In this document: piece after piece, positions 46,154 to 57,985 of the stretch
Position numbering within the stretch: position 1 is the stretch's first letter
Layout: each line of letters begins with the position of its first letter
Source of the DNA: Adineta ricciae
Lineage: Eukaryota > Rotifera > Eurotatoria > Adinetida > Adinetidae
Reading direction: 5' to 3'
NCBI GenBank assembly: GCA_905250025.1
Contig: CAJNOJ010000390.1
Location: forward strand, 1-64,000
Length of the DNA: 64,000 nt
Position numbers and translations under genes: made by a program
Notes under the pieces: generated by a model
What the model was told of the DNA's origin: nothing
Database searches by the model: none
The model's input: only the letters and a program-made list of their open reading frames with translations

Positions 46154-47557
46154 AATGCAGATCTTTTTCCCTGCAGTATTTTTAGTAACTATGCCCGAGG
46201 TCCGTACAATGTGCCCTAGGAGAATAATTTCGTTAGTTAGGAATAGCACACTAAGAGGAAAAAGAGAAAAAAAGAACAAATAAGAGTGAAGGAAGAAAAG
46301 TAACAACAAACCAAAACGTTCGTATTCCTTTTCAATCGAAACTCCGAACTATCATAAGTTTTCAAAAATACTTCCATAGTTTCAGAACGTTTAGAAGGCG
46401 ACAACATTTTGTATATGTAAATATGAATATTTTCGAACTATTCATGAGTCGTTTTGTGATACATTTATATCAGTATGAAAATTGAATAAGGCGACGAAAT
46501 TGCGAAAACAAGTAGTTATTAAGTTAAGCAAAACTAAAAAATGTCTATGGGTACCTTTGCCGCTTTTCAAGTTTAGAGAGAAATGAAACCATTTGATAAA
46601 ACCTAATGAAGTCTTGAAGAGCACAGTAAAAAATTTCCACCGATTTGGAATAACATTTCGCAGATGTCCTTAATTTCAACAGATGAAAAAAATTTGCTCT
46701 AAAATATCTTGAGATGAAAGCAAGATTAGAAGTATGTTGTTCAAGCACATCCAATGATTCATCTTAAAGCAAACAGAGTAAGATTATTGAATGTCTATAA
46801 TACATGTATTCTTTTTCAAACTTTTGAATACCAAGAAATAACTTAATATTGGAAATGTAGCTTTGTCTCCTCTTCAGATGATGTGGACAGTATGTGTAAA
46901 CTAATAGGAGTCTCTTCTTGTATCTAAACGCAGTTAAATGATAAGTGTGGATGCCATATTTTTATCTAATCTTGATTTATCATTGAAAATTCTTTGAACG
47001 ACTTGATTGCCTCTATATAAAGCATGGGTTTTCATTTCTGGTGTAGGATTTGAATTAATATAGCGATATATGATCATTGCAGTTCGTAGATCATCGGGAT
47101 GAATAGACTGATACGAAACACTAACCAAACCGGCAGATCGATTTTTTATGAGCTCGATAGATATTATATGACTCCTTAGAGTTCATCTTGCTATCATACA
47201 TTCTTTTAAAAGTGAAGACTAAACTACTTGGATAATACTATCATTTGTACGTTTGTCTAGTCCATGAGATAATTTATCAGCTGATTTCCTTAGAAAAGAT
47301 CGCAAAAAAGACTAATTTCTTTTGAAGTATCCAATTAATGTATTTCTTCAACGTGAAAATTTGTTGATTAGGTTTGATACATTTAAAAATAGGTGTCCTT
47401 CGTTACGTGAATTAAGTCAAACAGTTCGTAAAGAATGCAGGATTCGTGCTAAGAAAAAAACTTCTTTCTCATCTGACTTTACCCAATTACTATAGCACTA
47501 ATGTCAATATACTAACTACTGGCGAAGATTTAATATAAAGCTGCACTATGATTATAG
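46065..47557 (+). other. Putative long intron or intergenic spacer, ART to MORN (haplotype B)
   Basis: 1493 bp, versus 1127 bp in A. It is far longer than all other introns of the window. Contains the B-only insertion 46960-47169. Near 47328-47500 a plus-strand open stretch (PSLRELSQTVRKECRI) is preserved in B but broken by about 83 extra bases in A; it may be an old exon. Confidence 0.45.
46960..47169 (-). mobile_element. Haplotype B-only 210-bp insertion with ATAT duplication
   Basis: A reads GCCATATGACTCC without interruption (53462-53474), while B has about 210 extra bases bounded by ATAT on both sides (46956-46959 and 47166-47169). The insert is open on the minus strand across its length (SAGLVSVSYQSIHPDDLRTA, then NQVVQRIFND), suggesting a piece of a coding exon. 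No terminal repeats are evident, so the mechanism is unclear. Confidence 0.6.
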
Positions 47558-48960
47558 TGACCGATGGCTATGGATCTTATACATCACCGGACGGCGGTCA
47601 TTATGAAGGTGAATTCAAAGACGGAGAAATGCATGGTCGTGGTACATATAGATTTAGTGACGGCGATACATATGACGGTGGCTGGGAACATGACTCAAAA
47701 TGTGGCTATGGTATTTATACATGGACCTCCGGTCAACGCTACGAAGGACAGTTTAAAGATGACAAGAGAAGTGGTCAAGGAACTCAAGTGTTCGATGATG
47801 GACGAACATATGTCGGAGAATGGGTGGATGATAATATGTCAGGTTACGGTGTTTGTACGTGGTCGGATGGTGGTCGATACGAGGGTCAATTTCAGGATGA
47901 TAATCGACATGGGCAAGGAACACATGTATTTGCCAATGGATGTAAATACGTTGGTGAATGGAAGGATGATACTGTGTGTGGTCAAGGTACATTCACATTC
48001 TCAGACGGTGCTACATATGAAGGTCAATTTCAGAATGGCAACAGACATGGGAAAGGAACACAGATCTCTGCGGATGGTGCTAAATACGTTGGAGATTGGG
48101 TAGAAGATAGTATGACTGGCCAAGGCGTTTATACATGGGCCTCTGGTCAACGCTATGAAGGACAGTTCAAAGATGACAAAAGTCATGGTCAAGGTACTCA
48201 AGTATTCGATGATGGACGAATATATGTTGGAGAATGGAAAGATGATAACATGTCAGGTCACGGTGTTTGTACGTGGTCGGATGGTGGTCGATATGACGGT
48301 CAATTCCAGGATGGTAACAGACATGGAAAGGGTACGCACATTTTTGCAAATGGGTGTAAATACGTTGGTGAATGGGAAAATGACACCATGTGTGGGCAAG
48401 GCATTTATACGTGGCCTGACGGTAGTCGTTACGAAGGTCAGTTCAAAGATGGAAACAGTCACGGACGAGGTACACAAATATTCGATGATGGGCGGATATA
48501 CGTCGGAGAATGGGAGGATGATAAAATGTCAGGGCACGGTGTTTATACATGGGCTTCCGGTCAACGCTATGAAGGTCAGTTTAAAGATAACAAAAGCCAT
48601 GGGAAAGGCACTCAAGTATTCGATGATGGACGAGTATATGTTGGAGAATGGGAAGATGATAACATGTCAGGTCCAGGGATTTGTACATGGTCAGACGGTG
48701 CTACATATGAAGGCCAATTTCAGAATGGCAACAGACATGGGAAAGGAACACAGATCTCTGCGGATGGTGCTAAATACGTTGGAGATTGGGTAGAAGATAG
48801 TATGACGGGCCAAGGCGTTTATACATGGGCCTCTGGTCAACGCTATGAAGGACAGTTCAAAGATGACAAAAGTCATGGTCAAGGTACTCAAGTATTCGAT
48901 GATGGACGAATATATGTTGGAGAATGGGAAGGTGATAACATGTCTGGTCGAGGTATGTAT
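47548..48960 (+). CDS. MORN-repeat protein, truncated by scaffold end (haplotype B)
   Basis: Starts at MIIVTDGYGSYTS if read from ATG 47548, or joins the ART exon at 47558. About 20 MORN repeats of 23 residues alternate between YEGQF and YVGEW types, so the real period is 46 residues (138 bp). The piece ends at the N of 48961; the remaining C-terminus is seen in the A copy. The last 260 bp are almost identical to 48001-48270 of the same gene. Confidence 0.88.
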
Positions 48961-48961
48961 N
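48961..48961. other. Single-N scaffold join (B to A)
   Basis: Joins the middle of the MORN gene of haplotype B to the middle of the KUP gene of haplotype A on the opposite strand. The 204 bases right of it repeat 28681-28884 exactly. Confidence 0.95.
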
Positions 48962-49822
48962 TCTTCCGAAATGACCTAAATCAGCGTACAGAGCTTCGAG
49001 ACCAGTGACGGATAAAAACACACCACCGATTTGATAGAAACCACGAGTCTTTTCGATCAACAGATAATCAAACGCTTCCCATGGGTTAAACGCTTTCAAA
49101 ATAGAAGGCTTATATGTTATACGCCAAATACCAATGATAAACAAAGTTACAAACCAACAAACCATGATGGGACCAAAAGTAACACCAATCTTTGATGTTC
49201 CCCATCGTTGTGCGAGGAAAAGTAGAACAATGATAATTACACTAATTGGTACAACCCAAGAATTTAATTGTGATGCTTCTACAGCTACTCCTTCGACTGC
49301 TGATAGAACAGATACAGCAGGTGTCAATGCTCCATCGCCAAGTAGCATTGCTGCAGCTACTAATGCAAGCAGTGTTATTCCTCGTTTTACCTTTGGACTC
49401 AATTTAACCTTTTCATCTGTTAATAAACCACACAGAGCAAATGTTCCACCTTCTCCATGATTATCAGCGATTAAAATAAATGTTGCATATTTCAAACAGA
49501 CCGACACGATCAAACTCCAAATAATCAAACTGATAGCTCCAATACATTGTGATTCTGTTGGTTGGTAAGTGAATATTGTATTCACAACATAGAGTGGCGA
49601 TGTTCCTATATCCCCAAAGATAACACCCAATGCACGGAGGGTTAAACTGAAGAATAATTTCGGATTTTTACATGGTGTAATTTCAGATACTAAAATATGA
49701 TCGTCATTTGTTGATTGTTTTATCTTAGATACTGCTGTTCGAATAAGATTAGGTGATGGAGCAGATTCTTCTTGACGATTAGAGTCATTTTTGCTTATAT
49801 CAACAACTAAAAGAGGTAACAT
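48962..49822 (-). CDS. KUP/HAK potassium transporter, N-terminal part (haplotype A)
   Basis: From ATG 49822 to the join at 48961, about 287 residues, with GVIFGDIGTSPLY, GEGGTFALC and GDGALTPAVSVLSAVEG. It completes the C-terminal piece at 27256-28884 through an identical 204-base overlap that differs from the B copy at two positions (near 42031-42041). Relative to B there are a few substitutions (MLPLLVVD for MLPRLVVD, SVIIIV for SIIIIV). Confidence 0.93.
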
Positions 49823-51896
49823 AAACAATTATCTAAAGTTTTGTAGTGTATAATTAGAATTATCTTTACCTGTTTCCATAAAACGGTATCAAGCAATGTC
49901 AAATTGAAATATATTCATACTGCATTTACTTGTTTCGTTAGTAGTGAGCAGGTTAAAGGCACAACTGACGTATATGTAGCTCTCATTGATGCTACGCATC
50001 AGTGCCTCGTGAATGATCAACGAATGGGTATGGTCGTGTTTCTTCTATATTTTGGGCGTTACCGTCATTGATCGATGAAGGTAATTTCACATTAAATGAA
50101 ATTGATTTTTTTCTATTCATACAGAAAAACGTCATCAATACGCCCATTTCGCCGATGACTATCAAATGTAAAACTGAGTAAATCTATATCAACAATCATT
50201 TATTGCGCTATCGATATTAAAATCAGATTTACACTGATTTTCAAAGCAAAAGAAAAATATTGCGCAATGTTTTTGATCATCAGTATCTAATTGAACAAAC
50301 GTGTACCGTCTTAATTAACGTTCCCATCTGATCTCACCCAGTATCAGTGGTGATCAAATTATAATACGTCATATCCGTTCGATCCGAGTACTAACTTTTA
50401 CATGTAATACGCCGTAAATTTTGCTTCGAGAAAAATCGGAGCTGCCTAAGACTTTTTTGTCCATCAAAAAAATGAGTAATTCAGGCGAACATATCAAAAG
50501 GTGTCTTACACAGAAAGAGAAAAATATAATATGACCGTGAAATATACGTAAAATAAGCACGTGGGAAAATTTTTGTCATAGAGCAAACAAAACGCAATAA
50601 TCGTCAACGAACGATCGATGCATAAAAAAGATTTTATGTTAAAATACTATTGTATACGTATAATAAATAGGGTAATTAACTAACTCATATCATAGCCAAT
50701 CGTTCTTTTACGGTTAAACCTTTGATTGGATTTATTGAGAAAAAGAGTCTCACCAACATACATTGTCTGTGTATTTGTTGATTTTTATTTCTTTGAATAA
50801 TTAAAACGCTGTGAAAACGAAAAGCAATGTGTTTTCGTCACATAGTTATGACCTACACAAATCACAAATGGAAGCAGACTTCAATGATCTCTCTCCGTAA
50901 CTAGTTTCTAACCTCTTCAAACAACTTTTTATATCGCTACTTAAACATGTACAAAGAGGAAAAGATATTCTGAAATATGACCTGAATAACAAAAACTCAT
51001 AACGAAAAGAACCAGTGTCGGTCCTCAATCTGTCTATGAAATAATCCGATTAGAATTAATCAAGCGTCAATGTGAGTGAGGATGAATGTGAGTCGACGGC
51101 TCTGTGCACCATTACTCTGCGAACTCTTTTTGAATTTTTCTCTTTTCGTTTCTGTCAGCCATTTTACGTGACACAATAAATTACTTTTGAAAAGAGTATA
51201 GTAGAGAAAGCCGAGATGCGGTCGTCTTTTGTTTCTACATAGGTGCTGAATAAACATATGAGAGTTTAAATCGTATTTTTTTTTGTTTGCCGAGCATGTC
51301 GCATTTTTACTTTCTTCTTCAGCAAGCTTCACTTGTAAAGTATGTATCCAACGCAAATAATCATAACCATTCGTAGAAACGAAAACTATCTGATACGTAC
51401 GTTAGTAGATACTGTAGTAATTGCGAAGGCATACCGTTCGCGTAAGGTGCAGCGAGACGAAGTTTTTTGTACCGATCCTTAACCGAAAATGAATTAAAGC
51501 GGGTGTGGATAGTGTGTCGATTTTTTACCCTCGCGCTCACTCTCATCCGCCGTTTTCTGGTGTCATAAGCTGCAGACATTTGTTAGGAAAAAGTTCTCCT
51601 GTATGATGCACGAAAAAAATCTTTATAGATTTCGCGGAGTTTTTTGTATTATGTTTTTGAGACGTTGTATGTCTATACAGGTCTACTGCGTAAAAAGAAG
51701 TTCTATAATGATTTTTTTCTACGGATGGTTGTGGCTAATGGTAAAAAACATAAGTACTCATAACTTGACTCCCACCCACACCCACATACTCATTGCGCTC
51801 ACTCGTTCATAATTAATCACATCCAGAAGATGTGTGTGGATGTTTCAGTTCGGAGAAATACTAGATGCAATATATCAAATATATTTTAATGTGTAG
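49823..51896. other. Long intergenic region between KUP and ART genes (haplotype A)
   Basis: Counterpart of 42851-45214, shorter by about 290 bases. No gene seen. CCCACCCACACCCACA, resembling reversed TGTGGG units, lies at about 51771 upstream of the ART start. Confidence 0.45.
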
Positions 51897-52746
51897 ATGA
51901 CCCTTGACGACACCGCAAAAGAAACGTCTCCTCTTCGATTCTCGGACGTCGGTGCAGTGCCCAATCGAATGTTTGCACCGATCGAAGGATATGAACATCT
52001 GCCACTTGTCTCACTTGAGCAGGCTGTCGAGCCTCTCGTTAACATTGTGCCCAAAGTACAACGCAATGTTTTTATAGTAAAACAGAATTGTCAACATCCA
52101 GAAGATGGTCTAACGAGCGATGAATCTGCCTCAATTATGTTGTACACCTTCGAATCGAAACCACATGAATCCTCATTGTATGTCATTCTGAATGCAGCTT
52201 TGCGCTTAGAAAAACGAGAACAATTAGTTCCATGGTTTCTTTATCTCCGGCTTATTTTGACAGCACTGGGAAAGCTTCCCTCAGAGCGTCGTTTTGTTGT
52301 TCGAGGAGTCAAAGCCGATTTAAGAGCAGAATACCCAAAAGGAAACACTTTCATTTGGTGGGGATTTTCGTCGTGTACCTCAACTGTTGAAGTTCTTGAA
52401 TGTGAAGGCTTTTTTGGAAAAACTGGAACAAGAACCTTATTCCAAATTGACTGTTATACAGGAAAAGATGTAAAAAACCACTCGTTCATTCGAGCAGAGG
52501 AGGAAATTCTTCTGCTTCCTGCAAGACAATTCCAGATTACATCATGTCTCGATTCTGGTAATGGACTTCATATAATACAGCTGAAAGAAATAAAACCATC
52601 GTTTCCCCTCCTCGAACTGTCGGAAACACCAAATCCGGTATTACTACCTAAGAAAGACTCGACCATTGGACCACAAATCAACGTCGAGTCTTCCAAACCA
52701 GCGCCAGCACTTGCATCAACAGTACCAATCGAAAAACACAATTCAG
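51897..52746 (+). CDS. ADP-ribosyltransferase domain exon (haplotype A)
   Basis: 850-bp exon, the same length as in B, ending at a GTAAGT donor (52747) in phase 1. R-S-E residues are conserved: Arg about 136 (FVVRGV), Ser about 158 (FSSCTST), E201-x-E203 (RAEEEIL). Few residue changes from B (for example AVPNRM for ALPNRM, EQAVE for EEAVE). If spliced to 53874 it forms the N-terminus of a 923-residue ART-MORN protein; if not, the frame stops at 52817. Confidence 0.86.
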
Positions 52747-53873
52747 GTAAGTCATTGTTTGTTGTAATTTCATATGAGTATACGCATACATTCTGTCCCG
52801 AAATAAATCTTCTGTGACCGAGATCCTTACAGTGTGTCTTAGGAGAACAATTTCGTTAGTAAGAAATAGCACACTAAGAGGACGAAGAGAAAAAAAGAAC
52901 ACATGAGAGTGAAGGAAGAAAAGTAACAATAAACCAAGACGCTCGTATTCCTTTTCAATCGAGACTCCGAACTATCACAGGTTTTCAAAAATACTTCCAT
53001 AGTTTCAGAACGTTCAGAAGGCGACGAAATTGCGAAAAAAATAGCTATCAATTTAAGCAAAACTAAAGAGAATGTCTATGGATACCTTTGCCGTTTTTCA
53101 GATTTAGAGAGAAATGAAGTCTTGAAGAGTGCAGTGAAGAATTTCCACCGATTTGGAATAACATTTCGCAGATGTCCTTAGTTTCAACAGATGAAAAAAA
53201 AAGTTGCTCTAAAATATCTTGAGATGAAAGCAAGATTAGAAGTATGTTGCTCAATCACATCCAGTGATTCATCTTAAAGCAAACAGAGTAAGTTTATTAG
53301 ATGTCTATGATACATGTATTCTATTTCAAACTTTTGAATACCAAGAAATAACTTAACATTGGAAATGTACTTTTGTCTTCTATTCAGATGATGTGGATAG
53401 TATGTGTAAACTAATAGAAGTCTCTGCTTGCATCTAAACGCAGTTAAAGTATAAGTGTGAATGCCATATGACTCCTTAGAGTTCATCTGTATGTTTGCGT
53501 ACTCCACGAGATAATTTATCAGCTGATTTCCTCGGAAAAGATCGCAAAAACACGGTTTTCTTTTGGAGTGTCCAATTAATGTATTTCTTCTACGCGAAAA
53601 TTTGTCGATCAGGTGTGATATATTCAAAAATAGGTGTCATTCGTTAAAATATTGTCAAATAACAATCTTAATATTATTGATGACATCTATATCTGACCTT
53701 CACTCTACATTTAATTCTTACCGCGAATTAAGTCGAAAAATTCATAAAGAATGATGCAGGAGTCGTCTTAAGAAAATCTGTTTCTCATCTGACTTTATCC
53801 AATTACTATAGCATTAACGTCAATATACTAACTACTGCCGAAGATTTAATATAAAGGTATGCTATGATTATAG
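52747..53873 (+). other. Putative long intron or spacer, ART to MORN (haplotype A)
   Basis: 1127 bp with GTAAGT at the start and GATTATAG at the end, both kept in B. Within it lies an 83-bp segment at about 53647-53729 absent from B. No supported gene. Confidence 0.45.
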
Positions 53874-55795
53874 TGACCGATGGCTATGGATCTTATACAT
53901 CATCGGACGGCGGTCATTACGAAGGTGAATTCAAAGACGGGCAAATGCATGGTCGTGGTACTTATAAATTTAGTGACGGCGATACATATGTAGGAGACTG
54001 GGAACATGACTCAAAATGTGGCTATGGCATTTATACATGGGCCTCCGGTCAACGCTATGAAGGACAGTTTAAAGATGACAAGAGAAGTAGTCAAGGAACT
54101 CAAATGTTCGATGATGGACGAACATATGTTGGAGAATGGGTGGATGATAGTATGTCAGGTTACGGTGTTTGTACGTGGTCGGATGGTGGCCGATATGAGG
54201 GTCAATTTCAGGATGATAATCGGCATGGGCAAGGAACACATGTATTTGCCAATGGATGTAAATACGTTGGTGAATGGAAGGATGATACTGTGTGTGGTCA
54301 AGGTACATTCACATTCTCAGACGGTGCTACATATGAAGGTCAATTTCAAGATGGCAACAGGCATGGGAAAGGAACACAGATATCTGCGGACGGTGCTAAA
54401 TACGTTGGAGATTGGGTAGACGATAGTATGACTGGCCAAGGCATTTATACATGGGCCTCTGGCCAACGCTATGAAGGACAGTTTAAAGATGACAAAAGCC
54501 ATGGTCAAGGCACTCAAGTATTCGATGATGGACGAATATATGTTGGAGAATGGGAAGATGATAATATGTCAGGTCACGGTGTTTGTACGTGGTCGGATGG
54601 TGGTCGATATGAAGGTCAATTCCAGGATGGTAACAGACATGGAAAAGGTACGCACATTTTTGCAAATGGCTGTAAATACGTTGGTGAATGGGAAAATGAC
54701 ACCATGTGTGGGCAAGGCATATATACGTGGCCTGACGGCAGTCGTTACGAAGGTCAGTTCAAAGATGGAAACAGTCACGGACGAGGTACACAAATATTCG
54801 ATGATGGGCGAATATACGTCGGAGAATGGGAGGATGACAAAATGTCAGGGCACGGTGTTTATACATGGGCTTCCGGTCAACGCTATGAAGGTCAGTTCAA
54901 AGATAACAAAAGCCATGGAAAAGGAACTCAAGTATTCGATGATGGACGAATATATGTTGGAGAATGGGAAGATGATAACATGTCAGGTCCAGGCGTTTGT
55001 ACATGGACAGACGGTGCTCGTTATGAAGGTCAATTTCGGAATGGCAACAGACATGGGAAAGGAACACAGATATCTGCGGATGGCGCTAAATACGTTGGAG
55101 ATTGGGTAGACGATAGTATGAATGGCCAAGGCGTTTATACATGGGCATCCGGTCAACGCTATGAAGGACAGTTCAAAGATGACAAAAGCCATGGTCAAGG
55201 TACTCAAGTATTCGATGATGGGCGAATATACGTCGGAGAATGGGAAGATGATAACATGTCAGGTCGAGGCATCTATACATGGCCGGACGGTCAAAGATAT
55301 GACGGGCAATTTAAAGAGAACAATCGTCATGGTCACGGGCGGTGTCAATATGCCAGTGGTGATAAGTACGATGGCGAGTGGATAGATGATCAATTCTCAG
55401 GTTCCGGTGTGTACACCTGGAAGGATGGGCGACAATATAAGGGACAGCTCAAAGAAGGCAAAAGTTGCGGACAAGGTACTCAAATTTATCCTAATGGAGA
55501 TAAGTATGAAGGCCAGTGGGAAGCTGATGTGTTTTCAGGAGAAGGTATTTTTACTTGGGCATCTGGTCAGCGTTATGAGGGACAATTTAAAGACGGAATT
55601 CGTTGTGGCTGGGGTAAACTTCGATCTCCTGATGGACAAACAAAAGAAGGCATATGGTTGGATGAAGAATGCACACCTGGCACACGGCCGCAGCTTTCAA
55701 CGAAGAGTAACACAACATCGACGTCTCCTGCATCGTTGCCTTCTGCCGCCAGCCATGGAACATCTAAAAACTCGAAGTCATGTGTTCTTTTGTGA
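53864..55795 (+). CDS. MORN-repeat protein with C-terminal CAAX box (complete, haplotype A)
   Basis: 643 residues if started at ATG 53864. About 25 MORN repeats of 23 residues (consensus G.RYEGQFKD...HG.GT..FDD alternating with GR.YVGEWEDD.MSG.G.YTW.D) run from residue about 16 to 600. MORN repeats bind membranes or phospholipids and act as spacers. After a Ser/Thr-rich linker the protein ends KSCVLL, a CAAX prenylation box whose final Leu favours geranylgeranylation, so membrane anchoring is expected. The frame upstream of the ATG is closed, yet the acceptor GATTATAG at 53866-53873 would splice the ART exon in phase (HNS-V-TDGYG). Both readings remain possible. No signal peptide or TM. Confidence 0.9.
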   Translation: MIIVTDGYGSYTSSDGGHYEGEFKDGQMHGRGTYKFSDGDTYVGDWEHDSKCGYGIYTWASGQRYEGQFKDDKRSSQGTQMFDDGRTYVGEWVDDSMSGYGVCTWSDGGRYEGQFQDDNRHGQGTHVFANGCKYVGEWKDDTVCGQGTFTFSDGATYEGQFQDGNRHGKGTQISADGAKYVGDWVDDSMTGQGIYTWASGQRYEGQFKDDKSHGQGTQVFDDGRIYVGEWEDDNMSGHGVCTWSDGGRYEGQFQDGNRHGKGTHIFANGCKYVGEWENDTMCGQGIYTWPDGSRYEGQFKDGNSHGRGTQIFDDGRIYVGEWEDDKMSGHGVYTWASGQRYEGQFKDNKSHGKGTQVFDDGRIYVGEWEDDNMSGPGVCTWTDGARYEGQFRNGNRHGKGTQISADGAKYVGDWVDDSMNGQGVYTWASGQRYEGQFKDDKSHGQGTQVFDDGRIYVGEWEDDNMSGRGIYTWPDGQRYDGQFKENNRHGHGRCQYASGDKYDGEWIDDQFSGSGVYTWKDGRQYKGQLKEGKSCGQGTQIYPNGDKYEGQWEADVFSGEGIFTWASGQRYEGQFKDGIRCGWGKLRSPDGQTKEGIWLDEECTPGTRPQLSTKSNTTSTSPASLPSAASHGTSKNSKSCVLL

Positions 55796-57985
55796 TACAT
55801 TCATTATTTCACCTAGTACGACACATGTCTGTTGTGTAGTTAGTTCCATCATAGTGGAAACTACTTGCATTTTTTCTGTGTTAAAAGGGTGGGTGAGGGT
55901 GAGAATGAGGTTGTGGATGTGCGTATGATGATTGAATATGAATGATTTCGTTGCTAACCATTCTCACTCACAGAAAAGTTGAAATTGAGTCTGTGACAAA
56001 AACGCAAACTCGATAAACGAAATTTCGATAGATAAGTAGGATCTGGTCGCAGTATTCTAACATACAATCATGAGCACAATTCAGGTAAACGAAGAACGAA
56101 AGAAACGTGCTGTTGTTGCGCTTAAAAGCGTCGTCCGTGAGATTATGAGTATTATTTTATTTGTGACCCATCTGCATCTGATCAACAAAAATTAGAATAA
56201 GTATATAGGTATTACATCCCCTGCCTTCTACTCCTCATCATTCAATGATTGTCAGATATATTCGTTTGTTCTCAATCGAACCGGTTCTACTGAACGCACT
56301 GTTCCAATCATGGCGATCACCATTGTTTCCTATATTTCGGAGAGAAACTCATCCTTCATGTTCATTTGAACAATAATTTAAAAATTCAAAACAAGACTTA
56401 GTAGAGTATTATTTAAACGTAAACATTAAGACAAATATGGTGGTTTTCGTCTTCTTTATTGTCAAGTAGTGTCTCAACCATAACTTCGACACCAGATTTT
56501 AAAAGTAACTAGCTCTTGCTCAATTTAAAACATTCTAAGATACACTGATACCAATGGCTTTCTTTTCACTTAAGTCATTCTTTTTCAATCGAAGAATGAA
56601 AAGAGCATTCGTACCGAATATCTCAACAGATTCTAAATTGCAACTCGTTGAATTAAAAATTATTCATCGGCATGTTTTATGTTCTTATACTGCTCTATCG
56701 TTATCAATCGTCTATTCGGTTGAACTACTTCCACGATAGACTTTATTTTTAAGCATTTCTTTTACAGATCGATACCTGAAATGCAGATAAAGTCAACAAA
56801 GATGTGATCAATACTTCTTCATTTTCCATCGATATTGTTCATTTAACAATTGACGTAGATCAGAATTTTGAAAAATCTTGTTCTTTCATAGATTGTTAAA
56901 CATCGCTCTGTAATTTAGTCGCGAATGACGTCGGTTAGTTTGTGTAAATGCATGTGAATACATGGAACTCAGCTGTTCCGGACACTACATTTGTCCAACC
57001 GGATCCATCTCTTTCTAGCTTTAGCCCTCCAGCCAAATTTCCCATGTAAAGATTGACCAACCATGAATTTCACGATACTGTCGTTACCGTTATACAATAT
57101 ATCGAAGGTTCTCGATGAAGTCATTACAGACACTGAAACAACAACATCAGCGTACTAAAATCAATCATAAAAATAATGTTCTAATGATTTTTTTGTCAAT
57201 TTTCAATATCGGACTTTCGACTATCTTATAAATTCTCATGGTGTCGGACTAAATGCAACGGTGCAGATCCGCGTCTGGTGGCATCATCGTGGCCCACTCC
57301 CTTCTAAGTGTGATATATATATATATATCTTACCAAGAGAACCGCACAAGTGACCGTTCGGTGAAGTCGTCACGTGAGATTTTCGACGCAAATATTATCG
57401 AATTCAAACTGCGTTTGACAGAAAAACTGATGAAAATAAGTGTTATTCTCTCTCGTGTACACACAGAAATGAGGAAAATATTTTTCTTTTCCTTAAATAG
57501 CGTTGTGCACTTTTTAAAAATATTTCCTAATTATTTGCTCGCCAAGTAGGAAATTAAACATCTGTTTTTTTTTTCTATTTGTCGTCTTCTTGCACTAGAT
57601 ATATAACTTGCTTGCTTGTTAACAATTGCTTCAATTCTTCGTCTACTCGTGTTTTACTAAAGCAACGCTTGTTGATCGCCACATTGAGACAAATTGCTTT
57701 TTTCATACTACTTTTGACGAAAGATCTTTTTTTCCTAATTCTTCCTGAAATTGAGATTTAAGAAACTAAATCCTACACTGTGTTCAAATACGAAAAGTTC
57801 AAAAACAGAAAAATACACGTGCTTTATTTGTATGAATATATTTTTTTCACTAAAGTCTCAAGTTCTTATCTAGACAATGTAAGATTCTCTGCTAATTAGA
57901 TTGTCTTCTTTCGAAAAGCTGATCTTATTACCAATGTTAAACAAAAAATATCGAAGTAAGTTCGGGATCATATTTCATAGTCGTC
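55796..57985. other. Intergenic, mostly non-coding
   Basis: Contains GGGTGGGTGAGGGTGAG at about 55887. A 41-residue frame at 56070-56195 (MSTIQVNEERKKRAVVALKS) with a possible donor may be a 5' exon fragment, but no continuation was found. An (AT)n tract lies at about 57317-57330. Nothing else supported. Confidence 0.4.

Larger units (their letters stand above)
28886..48960. repeat. Haplotype B copy of the paired block
   Basis: Colinear with A 15526-28884 (up to 42193) and with A 48962-55276 (from 41990). Gene order, orientation and introns match. It is broken by the N at 39630, where about 446 bases of the exchanger gene (A 25892-26337) are missing. Divergence of a few percent and private indels fit homologous chromosomes rather than recent tandem copies. 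Confidence 0.9.

Noticed and set aside
47328-47500. SOCS-box-like reading (PSLRELSQTV) upstream of the B MORN gene
   Set aside because: The stretch is short, interrupted in A, and lacks the usual proline-rich second half; similarity is too weak to call.
47753-48891. Long open frames on the other frames and strand of the MORN genes
   Set aside because: They are by-products of the 138-bp periodic codon pattern and have no independent domain or conservation.
57335-57348. CTTACCAAGAG resembling the 3' end of the bdelloid spliced leader
   Set aside because: Only about 11 bases agree with the leader as I remember it; the upstream part is an AT repeat and no Sm-type site or donor follows, so chance similarity is likely.
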